64,000 bases of DNA from Arcicella sp040387735 (GCA_040387735.1 JAZKDE010000065.1:1-64000), one strand, 5' to 3'. Counted from the stretch's first letter, positions 17,588 to 26,586 are shown. Notes: a model not told the origin generated them from the sequence alone. Numbers and translations: made by a program.

Positions 17588-18181
17588 ATGAAAAAACCTT
17601 TATCTATTTTATTTTTTAGCGTTGTCCTACTTACCCAATCAACGTTTGCTCAAGAAATAACGGATTCAACCAAACTCGGACTGACTTTCAAAACGGCTCC
17701 GTGGTATATCAGAGCAATGCCCATTGCGGTATATACAGGAATAACTGGCAAGTACGCTGACCGAATTCCTCAATACCTTGAAATTGGAAAATCATTTCGA
17801 GTAATTGACCTTGGTTTAGCCGTGGGAAGGTCATCTCTTCGTCCAGATAGCACCTTATTTACCGAAGCGAAAGTGACAATGGATGTTTGTAATTACGGAA
17901 TTTTTGCGAACGAAATGACCATTGGAGTCGGCAAACTTTTCGATAATAATGCCAGTATTATGTTTGAACTTTCATACACGATATTTGCTCAATTAGGTAA
18001 AAATTGGGGATTAGGATTAGTCTCTGGCTATTATGATTATACTTCTGAAACGGTCGATAATTCCCGGGTATTTTACGGATTATATTTACGATTTGGCGTA
18101 CAAAGAACCGATTCTGGAGGAATTTTTAATATTGGTAAAGGACACGGAAGGTCAGGAAGAGGACATGGTCATGGAAGATGA
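17588..18181 (+). CDS. Secreted beta-barrel-like protein with His/Gly-rich C-terminus
   Basis: 197 residues, signal peptide at 1-21 (ends TFAQ). The middle is alternating strand-like sequence with aromatic ends (FANEMTIGVGKLFDNNASIM, WGLGLVSGYYDYTSE, FYGLYLRFGVQ), suggesting a small outer-membrane barrel. The last 20 residues form a GHGRSGRGHGHGR tail with three His in a Gly/Arg background, a plausible metal-binding end. It follows the CzcA-type pump by 48 bases and ends before a strong terminator, so it is probably part of the efflux locus. No family is recognised. A metal-buffering role is inference. Confidence 0.7.
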   Translation: MKKPLSILFFSVVLLTQSTFAQEITDSTKLGLTFKTAPWYIRAMPIAVYTGITGKYADRIPQYLEIGKSFRVIDLGLAVGRSSLRPDSTLFTEAKVTMDVCNYGIFANEMTIGVGKLFDNNASIMFELSYTIFAQLGKNWGLGLVSGYYDYTSETVDNSRVFYGLYLRFGVQRTDSGGIFNIGKGHGRSGRGHGHGR

Positions 18182-18208
18182 GTAACATTCTCAGTATTTG
18201 AATGGATA

Positions 18209-18247
18209 CTTTTCCCTATTTTTCGAGACTTAAAAAATAGGGAAAAG
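18209..18247. terminator. Bidirectional terminator, 15-bp stem
   Basis: 18209-18223 is complementary to 18233-18247 around a 9-base loop. The stem is CTTTTCCCTATTTTT with matching A/T runs on both sides. It lies between the convergent genes ending at 18181 (+) and 18304 (-). Confidence 0.8.
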
Positions 18248-18303
18248 GTTAATTGACCCTGGGTAAACTCGCCCCTTCGAATTTATTTTAAAACGGTTTC
18301 TAA

Positions 18304-19308
18304 TTATTTCAATCCATACACATAAACGCCAAATGAATTGGGAATGGGCGTTTTTCCATCGGTTTCATAAGAAGCACCACTTATATAAATTTGGTGAGTT
18401 TTGGGATTATGCGTGATTGTACGTTGACGACGTTCAGTCGTAAGCGTTTGTACAACCGTATATTTATCGGGAGAATCTTGATGAACTACGGTAGCTGTGC
18501 CATCACCATTGGAAGAAATAATTAAATGTTTTTCTATGTCAAAAGTTACTCCATCAACGCCTTCACCAATGGGTAACGTACTCACGATTTCACCATTTTT
18601 AGCGTTCATTACGACAAGGGTTTTGCTTTTTCTGCAAACTGAAAATAGACGATTATTTGCCACATCAATTGCTAAACCCGTAGGTGTTTCATTAGATTTG
18701 AGGGAATATTTATTTTTGACGTTTAAGGTTTTGGTATCTACTTCAACGATTTCGTTGCTGTCTTCAAGATTATTAAAAATAGAACCTTTTCCGTTGACCA
18801 CCGCAAATTCTGGAGCATCACCAATGACGATATTTTTGATAACTTCATCGGTTTTAGCATCAATAACCACGGCATGATTGCTTCCGTTACAATAAACAAA
18901 AACTCGACCCGAAAATTTATCGTACAAAATCGCATCGGCTTTTTTACCCGTTATTTGAATCGTCTTTAAAACTTTGAGCGTTTTATAATCAAAAACCGTA
19001 ACTGTGCTATCTGTTCCATTCGAGATATATCCTTTCGCTACGTTTTTTGCCAACGTAATGCCATGAACACCTTTCAGGCCCGTAAAACTGCTAATGGGCG
19101 TATCGGTTTTCAAATCTATGACATGTACACGGTCAAAATTTGATACAAATAATCGGTCGCCATCCATCGTTAAATAGTCCCATCTTGGCGAACCTTCCAA
19201 GCTAATTTTCTTGATAAAACTGAAATTTGGATTAATATTTTGGGCAAAATCAGTAAAAGCAATTCCCAACAATAAGGCGATAAATAAAGCTATCTTTTTG
19301 ATTTTCAT
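18304..19308 (-). CDS. YncE-family (YVTN) beta-propeller protein, exported
   Basis: 334 residues with a signal peptide (about 1-22, ends TDFAQ). The body is a series of about 40-residue blade repeats, for example RLFVSNFDRVHVIDLKTD, KGYISNGTDSTVTVFDYKT, RVFVYCNGSNHAVVIDAKTD and RLFSVCRKSKTLVVMNAKNG. These are typical of seven-bladed YVTN/YncE propellers. Such proteins are periplasmic or surface binding scaffolds, and no catalytic residues are evident. It is the upstream gene of a same-strand pair only by orientation: the EamA gene at 19359-19772 reads toward it with a 50-base gap, so co-transcription is possible. Confidence 0.88.
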   Translation of the reverse strand: MKIKKIALFIALLLGIAFTDFAQNINPNFSFIKKISLEGSPRWDYLTMDGDRLFVSNFDRVHVIDLKTDTPISSFTGLKGVHGITLAKNVAKGYISNGTDSTVTVFDYKTLKVLKTIQITGKKADAILYDKFSGRVFVYCNGSNHAVVIDAKTDEVIKNIVIGDAPEFAVVNGKGSIFNNLEDSNEIVEVDTKTLNVKNKYSLKSNETPTGLAIDVANNRLFSVCRKSKTLVVMNAKNGEIVSTLPIGEGVDGVTFDIEKHLIISSNGDGTATVVHQDSPDKYTVVQTLTTERRQRTITHNPKTHQIYISGASYETDGKTPIPNSFGVYVYGLK

Positions 19309-19358
19309 TTGTTTATATTTAAAGATTTAAGAAAATGATGCTTGAGAAATTTAGGTAA

Positions 19359-19772
19359 TTAAAAAATTAACACTACCGTTCCCGCAATGATTAGTAAAGC
19401 TCCCATTACAGTTTTAATCGTTAACTCTTCTCCCAAAAATAACACGGATAAAATAATGGTTAAAGCGACACTTAACTTATCTACGGGAGCAACCTGCGAG
19501 ACTTTACCTATTTGCAGAGCCTTAAAATAAAATATCCACGACAAACCAGTCGCCACACCCGAAATAATTAAGAATATTAGATTTTGTTTCGATAAAGAAG
19601 CAATCCCTTTTTCTTCGCCCTTTGCCAAAACAATTCCCCAAGCCACAATCAAAATAATAATCGTGCGAATGGCCGTTGCCAAATTTGAATTAACGCCAGT
19701 GATGCCAATTTTAGCAAAAATAGCCGTTAAGGATGCAAACAAAGCTGACAATAAAGCGTAAATCCACCACAT
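19359..19772 (-). CDS. Half-size EamA-family membrane transporter
   Basis: 137 residues, five hydrophobic helices, i.e. one EamA unit where classical DMT transporters have two (10 helices). The hallmarks are ALFASLTAIFAKIGITGVNS, WIFYFKALQIGKVSQVAPVD and FLGEELTIKTVMGALLIIAG. Half-size members are thought to work as dimers. The substrate (metabolite or drug) cannot be told from sequence. It lies upstream of the beta-propeller gene on the same strand, and the 19773-20095 gap behind it carries a palindrome. Confidence 0.85.
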   Translation of the reverse strand: MWWIYALLSALFASLTAIFAKIGITGVNSNLATAIRTIIILIVAWGIVLAKGEEKGIASLSKQNLIFLIISGVATGLSWIFYFKALQIGKVSQVAPVDKLSVALTIILSVLFLGEELTIKTVMGALLIIAGTVVLIF

Positions 19773-20035
19773 AATTTATTAAGTTTTAACTATTTCTTCT
19801 TCAAATAAATTAACCATATTAAACTCGGAAACACTAAAGGTTAGATCGACAATTTCACTAATTACCGCAATTGTCGTGGGTTATTACATTTGAGCTGATA
19901 TTGATTTGACCACAAAATGGAAAAATTAGCTTTGACTACAATCCTTACCATTATTTTCTTACAATGTTAGCATCCAATCTTGTAGAAATTTAGAATTAGT
20001 TACCTATTGATTCACATTAATTAAAGCCCAAAAAC
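19773..20035. other. Intergenic region upstream of the EamA gene
   Basis: No gene is supported. CGACAATT (19847-19854) and AATTGTCG (19869-19876) form a perfect 8-base inverted repeat with a 14-base spacer, a possible operator about 75 bases upstream of the EamA start. A 17-codon plus-strand frame at 19917-19970 encodes a lipoprotein-leader-like peptide ending IIFLQC and then stops at once. It may be a truncated lipoprotein remnant or chance. Confidence 0.4.
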
Positions 20036-20071
20036 AAAAAATCCCTCAGAAATAGATCTGAGGGATTTTTT
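20036..20071. terminator. Terminator hairpin, 15-bp perfect stem
   Basis: AAAAAATCCCTCAGA (20036-20050) pairs exactly with 20057-20071 around a 6-base loop. It belongs to the same hairpin family as 7742-7777, 24006-24041 and 24136-24169. It lies at the 3' end of the GH28 gene (minus strand, stop at 20096). Confidence 0.8.
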
Positions 20072-20095
20072 GTTCTGTGAAAACAATACTAAATA

Positions 20096-21424
20096 CTATT
20101 CCACCAAAGCCTTGTTAATTTTTACTTTCTTCAAGCTAAATCCATTCACAACACTTTTGTCGATTTTTCCATTTCTGGTTTCGATGTTTAGATTATCGAA
20201 GTTAAAATTTGATAATACGCTTTGCTTTGAAACGGCCACGTCAAAGAAAACATCGCAATTGAGGTCAATATTCTTTAGACTAATATGATTGCAGTATGAA
20301 ACTGGGGCATCTTTACGTCCTTGCAAGTCAAAAAATTGCGTCCAAGGTTTTACATAAATCATACTTTTTGCTTGTCCTTTGATATTTTCTACACTAATAA
20401 ATTCGTACAATTGAGGTGTATCTGGACGCATTTTTAACCACAAAACTCTGCTCGCTTCATTGACATAACAATTTCGCATTACGATATTTTTATTGTGAAT
20501 GGCTTCACTCCCACAAGTAAGAGCCGAGTGACAGAAACCAAATTCACAGTTTTCGATGATGATATTAGTGTTTTCGCCGTTGTTTGGTACTTTATCGGCG
20601 TAAGGCCCTTTTCCTCCTTTCAAGGCAATAGCATCATCATTTACCGACATATAGCAACCTTTTATCAAGACATTCGAGCAAACATCCAAGTCGATGGCAT
20701 CGGTACTTGGGGCTTTCACGGGTTGGTAGGGCGAATAAATATGCACATTCAAAATTTTTACGTTCTGACATTGGTAATAATGGCTTGTCCAAAAACCCGA
20801 ATTATGCAATTTCACGTCTTGTACTTGCACATTTTTACAGCCCCAAATAAACACTAAGCGTGGACGAGAAACTTCCAAATTTGTACAATTCGGGTTTTCT
20901 TTACGTCTCGCCCAAAAGGCTTCCCAATAATGCAGTCCGTTGCCATCAATGGTACCTTTTCCCGAAATTGTAAAACCATCCACTCGGTACGCATTCACCA
21001 AAGCCGTGAAATAATCCAAACTTTGTCCTTCCATGCGTGAAGGCATTTTTGGGTAATCCGCAATATTATCAGAACCCTTCAAAACCGCCCCTTCTGATAC
21101 ATAAAGATGGGTTTTGGGTTTAAAAAATAAAGCTCCGCTCATAAATGTACCTCTGGGAATTATGATTACGCCTCCACCTCGTTTAGCGGCTTCATCAATC
21201 GTTTTTTGAATTGCCTCCGTTTGCACGAGCGTACTATCATTCACCGCCCCAAACTGCGTAATGACAAATTGTTTGCCTAATTGTTTCAACTGAATTTTAG
21301 AAGTATCCGAAAACCAAGCGGGAATTTTAGTACCATCTGGAAAAGTATTTTGAGCAGATTTTTGAGCCATTATTTGCCAAGAAAAAGTTAGCAAATACGT
21401 TAAAATAACAATGTTTTTGTTCAT
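20096..21424 (-). CDS. Glycoside hydrolase family 28 (polygalacturonase-like), exported
   Basis: 442 residues, signal peptide at 1-21 (ends IMAQ). N-terminal part is typical of pectinases (VITQFGAVNDSTLVQTEAIQ, GGGVIIIPRGTFMSGAL), then a right-handed parallel beta-helix. GH28 acid residues are visible: Asp242 in PSTDAIDLD and Asp263-Asp264 in VNDDAIALKGG, the classical 21-residue spacing. His299 in CHSALTCGSE stands where GHG is usual, and LWLKMR replaces the RIK site. It would cleave galacturonan or rhamnogalacturonan chains outside the cytoplasm. The L-rhamnose genes at 28.9-34.2 kb make a pectin side-chain or backbone target attractive, but the genes are not adjacent. Confidence 0.88.
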   Translation of the reverse strand: MNKNIVILTYLLTFSWQIMAQKSAQNTFPDGTKIPAWFSDTSKIQLKQLGKQFVITQFGAVNDSTLVQTEAIQKTIDEAAKRGGGVIIIPRGTFMSGALFFKPKTHLYVSEGAVLKGSDNIADYPKMPSRMEGQSLDYFTALVNAYRVDGFTISGKGTIDGNGLHYWEAFWARRKENPNCTNLEVSRPRLVFIWGCKNVQVQDVKLHNSGFWTSHYYQCQNVKILNVHIYSPYQPVKAPSTDAIDLDVCSNVLIKGCYMSVNDDAIALKGGKGPYADKVPNNGENTNIIIENCEFGFCHSALTCGSEAIHNKNIVMRNCYVNEASRVLWLKMRPDTPQLYEFISVENIKGQAKSMIYVKPWTQFFDLQGRKDAPVSYCNHISLKNIDLNCDVFFDVAVSKQSVLSNFNFDNLNIETRNGKIDKSVVNGFSLKKVKINKALVE

Positions 21425-21794
21425 TATTGAATTTGGAGATTGTGGGTTGAAGAGATTAATAAGTCCTTACGATTATTAAGCACATTATGAATATAACTTA
21501 CTTAATTTTTGATGGATATTAAATGGGTTGGATTTGTTTTTTAATTGTGGTCTGGCTTATTCTTGTCTTTATTGATAACAATGGAAATATCTTTGTACAC
21601 GCTCAAAATCCCTTCAATAAACTTTTGACCATTATTTGTAATATCTATTATTTGGTACCCTATCGTATTATCTGGTAAGCTAATTTTGCAAACGTACTTT
21701 GTTAATCATTAAAGCTACTTATTTCATTATCAATTAGTTATATTTACTTTTACAGTATGATTTTGTTACAATATTAATTTAAAAAAATAAAGCC
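21425..21794. other. Intergenic region between divergent GH28 and prolyl oligopeptidase genes
   Basis: 370 bases of AT-rich DNA. It should hold the promoters of both flanking genes. A TAATTTTG element (plus strand, around 21680) fits TAnnTTTG but is more than 100 bases from the peptidase start. Apart from the possible broken small frame at 21541-21709, I see no gene, repeat or long hairpin. Confidence 0.35.
21541..21709 (-). pseudogene. Possible broken small gene (about 55 codons)
   Basis: On the minus strand a 54-codon frame (21705-21541) without ATG encodes a natural-looking peptide (ITNNGQKFIEGILSVYKDIS, then many Lys/Asp, then stop). An ATG at 21709 lies in another frame and runs MINKVRLQN before a stop, and a single frameshift near 21683 would join the two. 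This could be a decayed small gene or a chance frame. No family is recognised. Confidence 0.2.
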
Positions 21795-23969
21795 ATGAAA
21801 AAGATATTTTTACCTCTTCTAATTTTACAGTTTAGTACAAATATTTTTGCTCAATTAAAGTACCCCGCTTCTAAAAAAATAGAAGTTTCCGATACGTATT
21901 GGGGCGTTACATACAAAGATAATTATCGTTGGCTCGAAGACATGAAAGACCCACAGGTTACATCGTGGTTTAAACAACAAGCCGACTTGACCAATGCCAC
22001 CATGAATACCATTTCGGGCAGGGATGAATTGATTGCAGAATGGCGAAAATTAGATAAATTACAACCACCGTCTTATTACCCAATCGTGAAAGAAGGCGGT
22101 CGAATTTTCTTCAAGAAAAGAATGCCCGGTGAAAAAGTAAGTAAGGTTTATTATCGTGAAAGTGTGAATGGAGCCGACCAATTGCTCTTCGACCCACTGA
22201 CTTTTATGGCTGGAAAAACACTGTCCGTAGAAAACATCACTCCAAGTTATGATGGCAAAAAACTGCTAATTGGATATGCCGAAAACGGTGCTGAAATATC
22301 CACTTTGCAAGTCATGGACGTGGATACCAAGAAATTTCTACCTGATGTAATTACTGGAACAAGTGGAGTAATGGGCTGGACTTTCGACAATACTGCATTT
22401 ATGTATATGTGGATAAAATCAGTGGATAATACCGACCCCAACGGTCGTTTAAATCCCAAAGCAAAACTTCATAAATTGGGGACTGAAGCAAAAGCTGATA
22501 TTGATTTTTTTAGCAATGAAACTTATCCATCTTTGGGAATTGAAGCCAAATCGTACCCATATCTATTTTTATCAAAAGATTCTAAAAATTATGTATTTGG
22601 TGGCGAAGGCACCGTTCAGAATGAAATAAAAATGTTTTATGCTCCATTTAGTCAGTTCAATTCGGGGAAAATTCAATGGAAAACGCTCTGCACACCAGCC
22701 GACAAATTGGTACGTAGTCTGGATATTGCGGATGATAAAGTATTCGGAATTACTTATAAAGATGCCAAAAATTACAAACTTATTTCGACTGATTTGAAAA
22801 ATCCTGATTGGGCAAATGCCAAAGTAATTGCTCCCGAAAAATCCATGACACTCGAATCTTTCACCCGTAGTAAAGACTATTTATTATTAAATTATAGCGA
22901 CGGTATAAATAATCATTTTTATAAATACAATCTAAAAACCGAAGCTACCACCGAAGTAAAATTACCATTTAGTGGTTCAGCAGCTCCCATGTGTATTGAT
23001 ACCAAAACCAATGAATTTTTGGTAGATATTACCTCGTGGAACAAGCCGTTCACCGAATTTTCATACAATGCTGAAACGGAACAATTTATTGCCAGTCCTT
23101 ACAACAAACCTTCTATTTTTCCAGACGAATACAAAAATTTAGTTGTGGAGGAAGTAGAAGTGAAAGGGCACGACGGCGTAATGATACCGCTATCTATTAT
23201 TTATAAAAAAGGCATTAAAAAAGACGGCTCAAATGTTTGTTTGATGGATAGTTACGGAGCGTATGGCATCAGTATGGCTCCTTATTTTAGTACACGTTTA
23301 AATTCTTTGGCAGTAAAAGGAGCAGTAATTGCCATTCCGCACGTGCGTGGCGGTAGTGAAAAAGGGGAGAATTGGTACAAAGCGGGCTATAAAACCACCA
23401 AACCCAATACTTGGAAAGATTTTATTAGTTGTGCCGAATACCTAATTGCCCAAGGTTTTACCAATGCTTCAAAATTAGGTGGTACGGGTACGAGTGCGGG
23501 AGGAATTTTGATTTCGAGGTCAATCACTGAAAGACCCGATTTATTTGCCGCTGCTATTTGTAATGTAGGTTGTGCCAACACCATGCGAGGTGAGTTTTCT
23601 TCCAATGGCCCCGTGAATATTCCTGAATTTGGCACGGTGAAAGATAGCGTAGAATGTAAAGCACTCTACGAAATGGACGGAATGCACCATGTGAAAGAAG
23701 GGGTGAAATACCCAGCCGTCATTTGCGTAGGAGGTTGGAACGATTCACGGGTAGTGGCTTGGCAACCCGGTAAATTTGCGGCAGCCATGCAAAACTCAAC
23801 GGCATCGGGCAAACCTGTTTTGATGAAAGTAAACTACGAAAATGGACATTTTACGGAAGACAGAGAAGTAACATGGGCAAATTTTGCCGACCAATATTCC
23901 TTCGTAATGTGGCAATGCGGACATCCAGATTTCCAAATCAAAAAAGATGTTACTGCTAAGAAGAATTAG
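21795..23969 (+). CDS. Prolyl oligopeptidase-family serine peptidase (S9A), exported
   Basis: 724 residues with a signal peptide (about 1-20, ends IFAQ). The N-terminal seven-bladed propeller (about 80-430) begins after WLEDMKDPQVTSWFKQQ, the family's usual opening. The alpha/beta-hydrolase domain carries the catalytic triad Ser567 (GGTGTSAGGI), Asp650 (GGWNDSRV) and His685 (YENGHFTED). It should cut short peptides after proline in the periplasm. The nucleophile motif reads GTSAGG where most relatives have GSNGG. It is monocistronic, with a terminator at 24006-24041. Confidence 0.92.
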   Translation: MKKIFLPLLILQFSTNIFAQLKYPASKKIEVSDTYWGVTYKDNYRWLEDMKDPQVTSWFKQQADLTNATMNTISGRDELIAEWRKLDKLQPPSYYPIVKEGGRIFFKKRMPGEKVSKVYYRESVNGADQLLFDPLTFMAGKTLSVENITPSYDGKKLLIGYAENGAEISTLQVMDVDTKKFLPDVITGTSGVMGWTFDNTAFMYMWIKSVDNTDPNGRLNPKAKLHKLGTEAKADIDFFSNETYPSLGIEAKSYPYLFLSKDSKNYVFGGEGTVQNEIKMFYAPFSQFNSGKIQWKTLCTPADKLVRSLDIADDKVFGITYKDAKNYKLISTDLKNPDWANAKVIAPEKSMTLESFTRSKDYLLLNYSDGINNHFYKYNLKTEATTEVKLPFSGSAAPMCIDTKTNEFLVDITSWNKPFTEFSYNAETEQFIASPYNKPSIFPDEYKNLVVEEVEVKGHDGVMIPLSIIYKKGIKKDGSNVCLMDSYGAYGISMAPYFSTRLNSLAVKGAVIAIPHVRGGSEKGENWYKAGYKTTKPNTWKDFISCAEYLIAQGFTNASKLGGTGTSAGGILISRSITERPDLFAAAICNVGCANTMRGEFSSNGPVNIPEFGTVKDSVECKALYEMDGMHHVKEGVKYPAVICVGGWNDSRVVAWQPGKFAAAMQNSTASGKPVLMKVNYENGHFTEDREVTWANFADQYSFVMWQCGHPDFQIKKDVTAKKN

Positions 23970-24005
23970 GAATAATATTTTAGTTTGATTGTCAATAAAT
24001 TGCAT

Positions 24006-24041
24006 AAAAATCCCCTCAGATTTATTTTTGAGGGGATTTTT
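24006..24041 (+). terminator. Terminator hairpin, 13-bp perfect stem
   Basis: AAAAATCCCCTCA (24006-24018) pairs with 24029-24041, followed by further T and A. It lies 36 bases after the prolyl oligopeptidase stop. Confidence 0.8.
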
Positions 24042-24135
24042 ATTGTCTGTGTCTTCATAAACGACCATGCTAAATTTAATTTATGAAATTATAAGTGGAG
24101 ACGCAGACAATAACTGGGGGGAAATAAATCCACAA

Positions 24136-24169
24136 AAAAGCCCCTCAGAACCAAATCTAAGGGGCTTTT
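24136..24169 (-). terminator. Terminator hairpin at the end of the GMC gene
   Basis: AAAAGCCCCT (24136-24145) pairs with AGGGGCTTTT (24160-24169), with partial pairing of AGA/TCT inside. It lies 16 bases from the minus-strand stop at 24185. Same word family as the hairpin 100 bases away at 24006-24041. Confidence 0.75.
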
Positions 24170-24184
24170 CAATTCCAAAAAATC

Positions 24185-25897
24185 TTACAAATTCTGTTTC
24201 TTCATTTCCTTCACCGCAAAATCTGCGGCACGAGCCGTCAATGCCATGTAAGTTAATGATGGGTTTACGCATGATGCCGAAGTCATACAAGCACCATCGG
24301 TCATAAATACGTTTTTCACGGCGTGTACTTGGTTGTGAGCATTCAAGACTGACGTTTTAGGGTCACGTCCCATGCGGGCAGTTCCCATTTCGTGAATTGC
24401 CATGCCTAAATACGAACCATTATCATACGCTCTCACGTTTTTCACCCCTGAAGATTCCAACATTTCCTTGGCATCATTCATCATGTCAATACGCATTTTC
24501 TTTTCGTTCTCTTTCAATTCTGCATCAAAAACTACCAATGGCATTCCCCATTTGTCTTTTTCGGTTTTGTGAAGGAACATTCTGTTTTCGTAGTATGGCA
24601 ATGTTTCACCAAAACCACCAAAACCCATCGTCCAAGCACCTGGTTGCGTTACTTCATTTTTGTAATCTGCCCCAAAACTCAATTCGGCAATGTTGCGTTG
24701 CCAGCCCTGACGACTACCTCCACCTTGATACCCAAATCCACGGATATAATCACGTTTATCCGTACCAATATTACGGTAACGTGGCACGTAAATCCCGTTG
24801 GCACGTCGTCCTGAGTAATATTTATCCAAATCTCCTTCCCATGTACCAGATGCCCCTGTACGGAAATGATGATCCATCAAATTGTGTCCTAATTGCTCAG
24901 AATCATTCCCCATTCCGTTCGGGAAACGGTGAGAAGTTGAATTCAACATCAAAGCCGTTGAGCCCAATGAACTACCACAAACGAAGATAATTTTAGCAAA
25001 ATATTCACGGTCTTGCATGGTTACGGCATCACGCACTCGCACACCCGTAGCTTTCTGTTTTTTCTCGTCGTACATGATTTCAGTTACTACCGAATCAGGT
25101 CTGAGTGTCAACCTTCCCGTTTTTGCAGCATAAGGTAAAGTACAAGATTGTGTACTAAAATACGCTCCAAAAGGACACCCTAATGAACACTTATTGCGGT
25201 ATTGACAAGCTCCACGACCAACATCTGTTTGAGCTTTTTGGGCAGCCGAAAGATTGGCAACTCGTCCCATCGTCATATTTCTTCCTGGGAAATTCTTTTC
25301 AAGTCTTTGCTTTACTTCTTTCTCTACGCAGTACATTTCCATTGGTGGCAAAAATTCACCATCAGGTAATTGAGCTAATCCCAATTTTTCGCCCGAAATA
25401 CCCACAATTTTCTCTACGTAAGAATACCAAGGAGCAACATCTTTATAACGAATTGGCCAGTCAATAGCTATTCCGTCTTTGGCATTGGCTTCAAAGTCAA
25501 TATCACTTAAACGATACGATTGACGACCCCACATGATAGATTTTCCACCTACAATATTCGGACGATACCAGTCAAAACGTTTTTCTTCTTTGTATAATGA
25601 ATCCGAATCGTTCATCCAGTATTTTTCCGTCATTTCGTTGTACGGATAATCACGGGCTAATTTTGGATGAGATTCTTTTTGTTCAATCGTCAAGCGACCA
25701 TTGTATTTCATTTCCCAAGGGTCTTTCATGGCGTTTTCATAGCCTGTTACGTGTTCGAGTTGCTTGCCTTTTTCAAGCATCAAAACTCGTAAACCCTTTT
25801 CAGTTAATTCTTTGGCAGCAAAACCACCTGATATACCTGAGCCAATCACGATGGCATCATAAGTCATTGCCTTTACGGCATCTATATTTAAGTTCAT
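24185..25897 (-). CDS. GMC-family FAD oxidoreductase (gluconate 2-dehydrogenase-like large subunit)
   Basis: 570 residues. The dinucleotide-binding motif is at 13-24 (YDAIVIGSGISGGFAA). The FAD signature region NIVGGKSIMWGRQSYRL is followed by a Cys-bearing stretch CQYRNKCSLGCPFGAYFS. The catalytic C-terminus has HEMGTARMGRDPKTSVLNA and VFMTDGACMTSASCVNPSL. The four-cysteine motif is typical of gluconate/sorbitol/glucoside-dehydrogenase-like GMC enzymes. It lies downstream of a subunit-3 gene, the usual partner that carries the export signal for the complex, so it probably oxidises a sugar or sugar acid in the periplasm. Substrate uncertain. Confidence 0.9.
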   Translation of the reverse strand: MNLNIDAVKAMTYDAIVIGSGISGGFAAKELTEKGLRVLMLEKGKQLEHVTGYENAMKDPWEMKYNGRLTIEQKESHPKLARDYPYNEMTEKYWMNDSDSLYKEEKRFDWYRPNIVGGKSIMWGRQSYRLSDIDFEANAKDGIAIDWPIRYKDVAPWYSYVEKIVGISGEKLGLAQLPDGEFLPPMEMYCVEKEVKQRLEKNFPGRNMTMGRVANLSAAQKAQTDVGRGACQYRNKCSLGCPFGAYFSTQSCTLPYAAKTGRLTLRPDSVVTEIMYDEKKQKATGVRVRDAVTMQDREYFAKIIFVCGSSLGSTALMLNSTSHRFPNGMGNDSEQLGHNLMDHHFRTGASGTWEGDLDKYYSGRRANGIYVPRYRNIGTDKRDYIRGFGYQGGGSRQGWQRNIAELSFGADYKNEVTQPGAWTMGFGGFGETLPYYENRMFLHKTEKDKWGMPLVVFDAELKENEKKMRIDMMNDAKEMLESSGVKNVRAYDNGSYLGMAIHEMGTARMGRDPKTSVLNAHNQVHAVKNVFMTDGACMTSASCVNPSLTYMALTARAADFAVKEMKKQNL

Positions 25898-25904
25898 TAT
25901 TTTC

Positions 25905-26012
25905 TAAGTTATGAATTATAAGTTATGAATGATGAGTTTTTTCTAAAGTGTATTATAAGTTTCGCCAATAATGAGGCAAATAATAATTCATCACTCATAA
26001 TTCATCATTAAT
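25905..26012. repeat. Degenerate AT-rich direct/inverted repeat spacer
   Basis: TAAGTTATGAAT occurs twice with a 14-base period (25905-25916, 25919-25930). An opposed copy of the same word set (CACTCATAATTCATCATTAATT-like) lies at 25987-26010, so the spacer can fold on itself. It sits between the subunit-3 gene and the GMC gene. Similar word-like spacers occur at 28316-28406 and 63348-63408. Confidence 0.5.
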
Positions 26013-26543
26013 TTATAAAGCCCACGCTTTTTGTCCAGCTTTCAAAGGAATACAACCTTCAAACTTCCCAGGAATTGGTAAATATGCCAAAGCTTTTGTT
26101 GCTCCGATTTCCGAAGTAAAATATCCCGTAACGGTCAATTCTTTCATTCGTTGGAAGAAAGGTTTGTCATTAACCGTTGATAATTTTACCATTTCATTTT
26201 TCTGAGCAAGGTCTAATTCTACGAAACCTTTTCCAAATTTCGCTTGGCTATCAGCATCTAATTTTGCCAAACCTGCATAAAATTTATCTTGGTCTTCCTT
26301 TTTGTAACAATCACGCATGACACGCACGATAAATTTCTCAACGCCCGCTGCTTTTGCTCCTGGCGTATCCGTCGTTGGAATAATAATATCGGCAACCTCC
26401 GCCAAAAATGCTTCTTGGTCGGCGGTGATAACCACACTTGCACCCCTATTGGTTATTTGCCCCATTACGCCCGCCATTAGTGGGGCTGCGAGTACACCTC
26501 CCATCATCAGGGCAACTCGTTGTACGGCTTCTCTACGATTCAT
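26013..26543 (-). CDS. Gluconate 2-dehydrogenase subunit 3-family protein
   Basis: 176 residues. The N-terminus MNRREAVQRVALMMGG is a Tat-like signal (RR then a hydrophobic stretch with APLMAGVMG), as normal for this family, which carries the folded FAD subunit across the membrane. The body has FLAEVADIIIPTTDTPGAKAAG (family hallmark) and a tail with FFQRMKELTVTGYFTSEIG. It lies upstream of the GMC gene on the same strand and forms a two-gene unit with it. No cytochrome subunit is adjacent, so the electron acceptor is not visible. Confidence 0.9.
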   Translation of the reverse strand: MNRREAVQRVALMMGGVLAAPLMAGVMGQITNRGASVVITADQEAFLAEVADIIIPTTDTPGAKAAGVEKFIVRVMRDCYKKEDQDKFYAGLAKLDADSQAKFGKGFVELDLAQKNEMVKLSTVNDKPFFQRMKELTVTGYFTSEIGATKALAYLPIPGKFEGCIPLKAGQKAWAL

Positions 26544-26578
26544 ATTTTTTGTTGAATTGATGTTAAATTTCGTTTGTT

Positions 26579-26586
26579 CAAAAGTA
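26579..26586 (-). promoter_or_regulatory. Promoter -7 element for the subunit-3/GMC operon
   Basis: The minus strand reads TACTTTTG (TAnnTTTG) 36 bases before the ATG at 26543, giving a leader of about 32 bases. I see no well-spaced -33 TTG. Confidence 0.45.

Noticed and set aside
24397..24990. Long plus-strand frame of 197 codons opposite the GMC gene
   Set aside because: It lies fully antisense to a gene with clear GMC motifs, and its product is rich in His, Ser and Pro as expected of a shadow frame.
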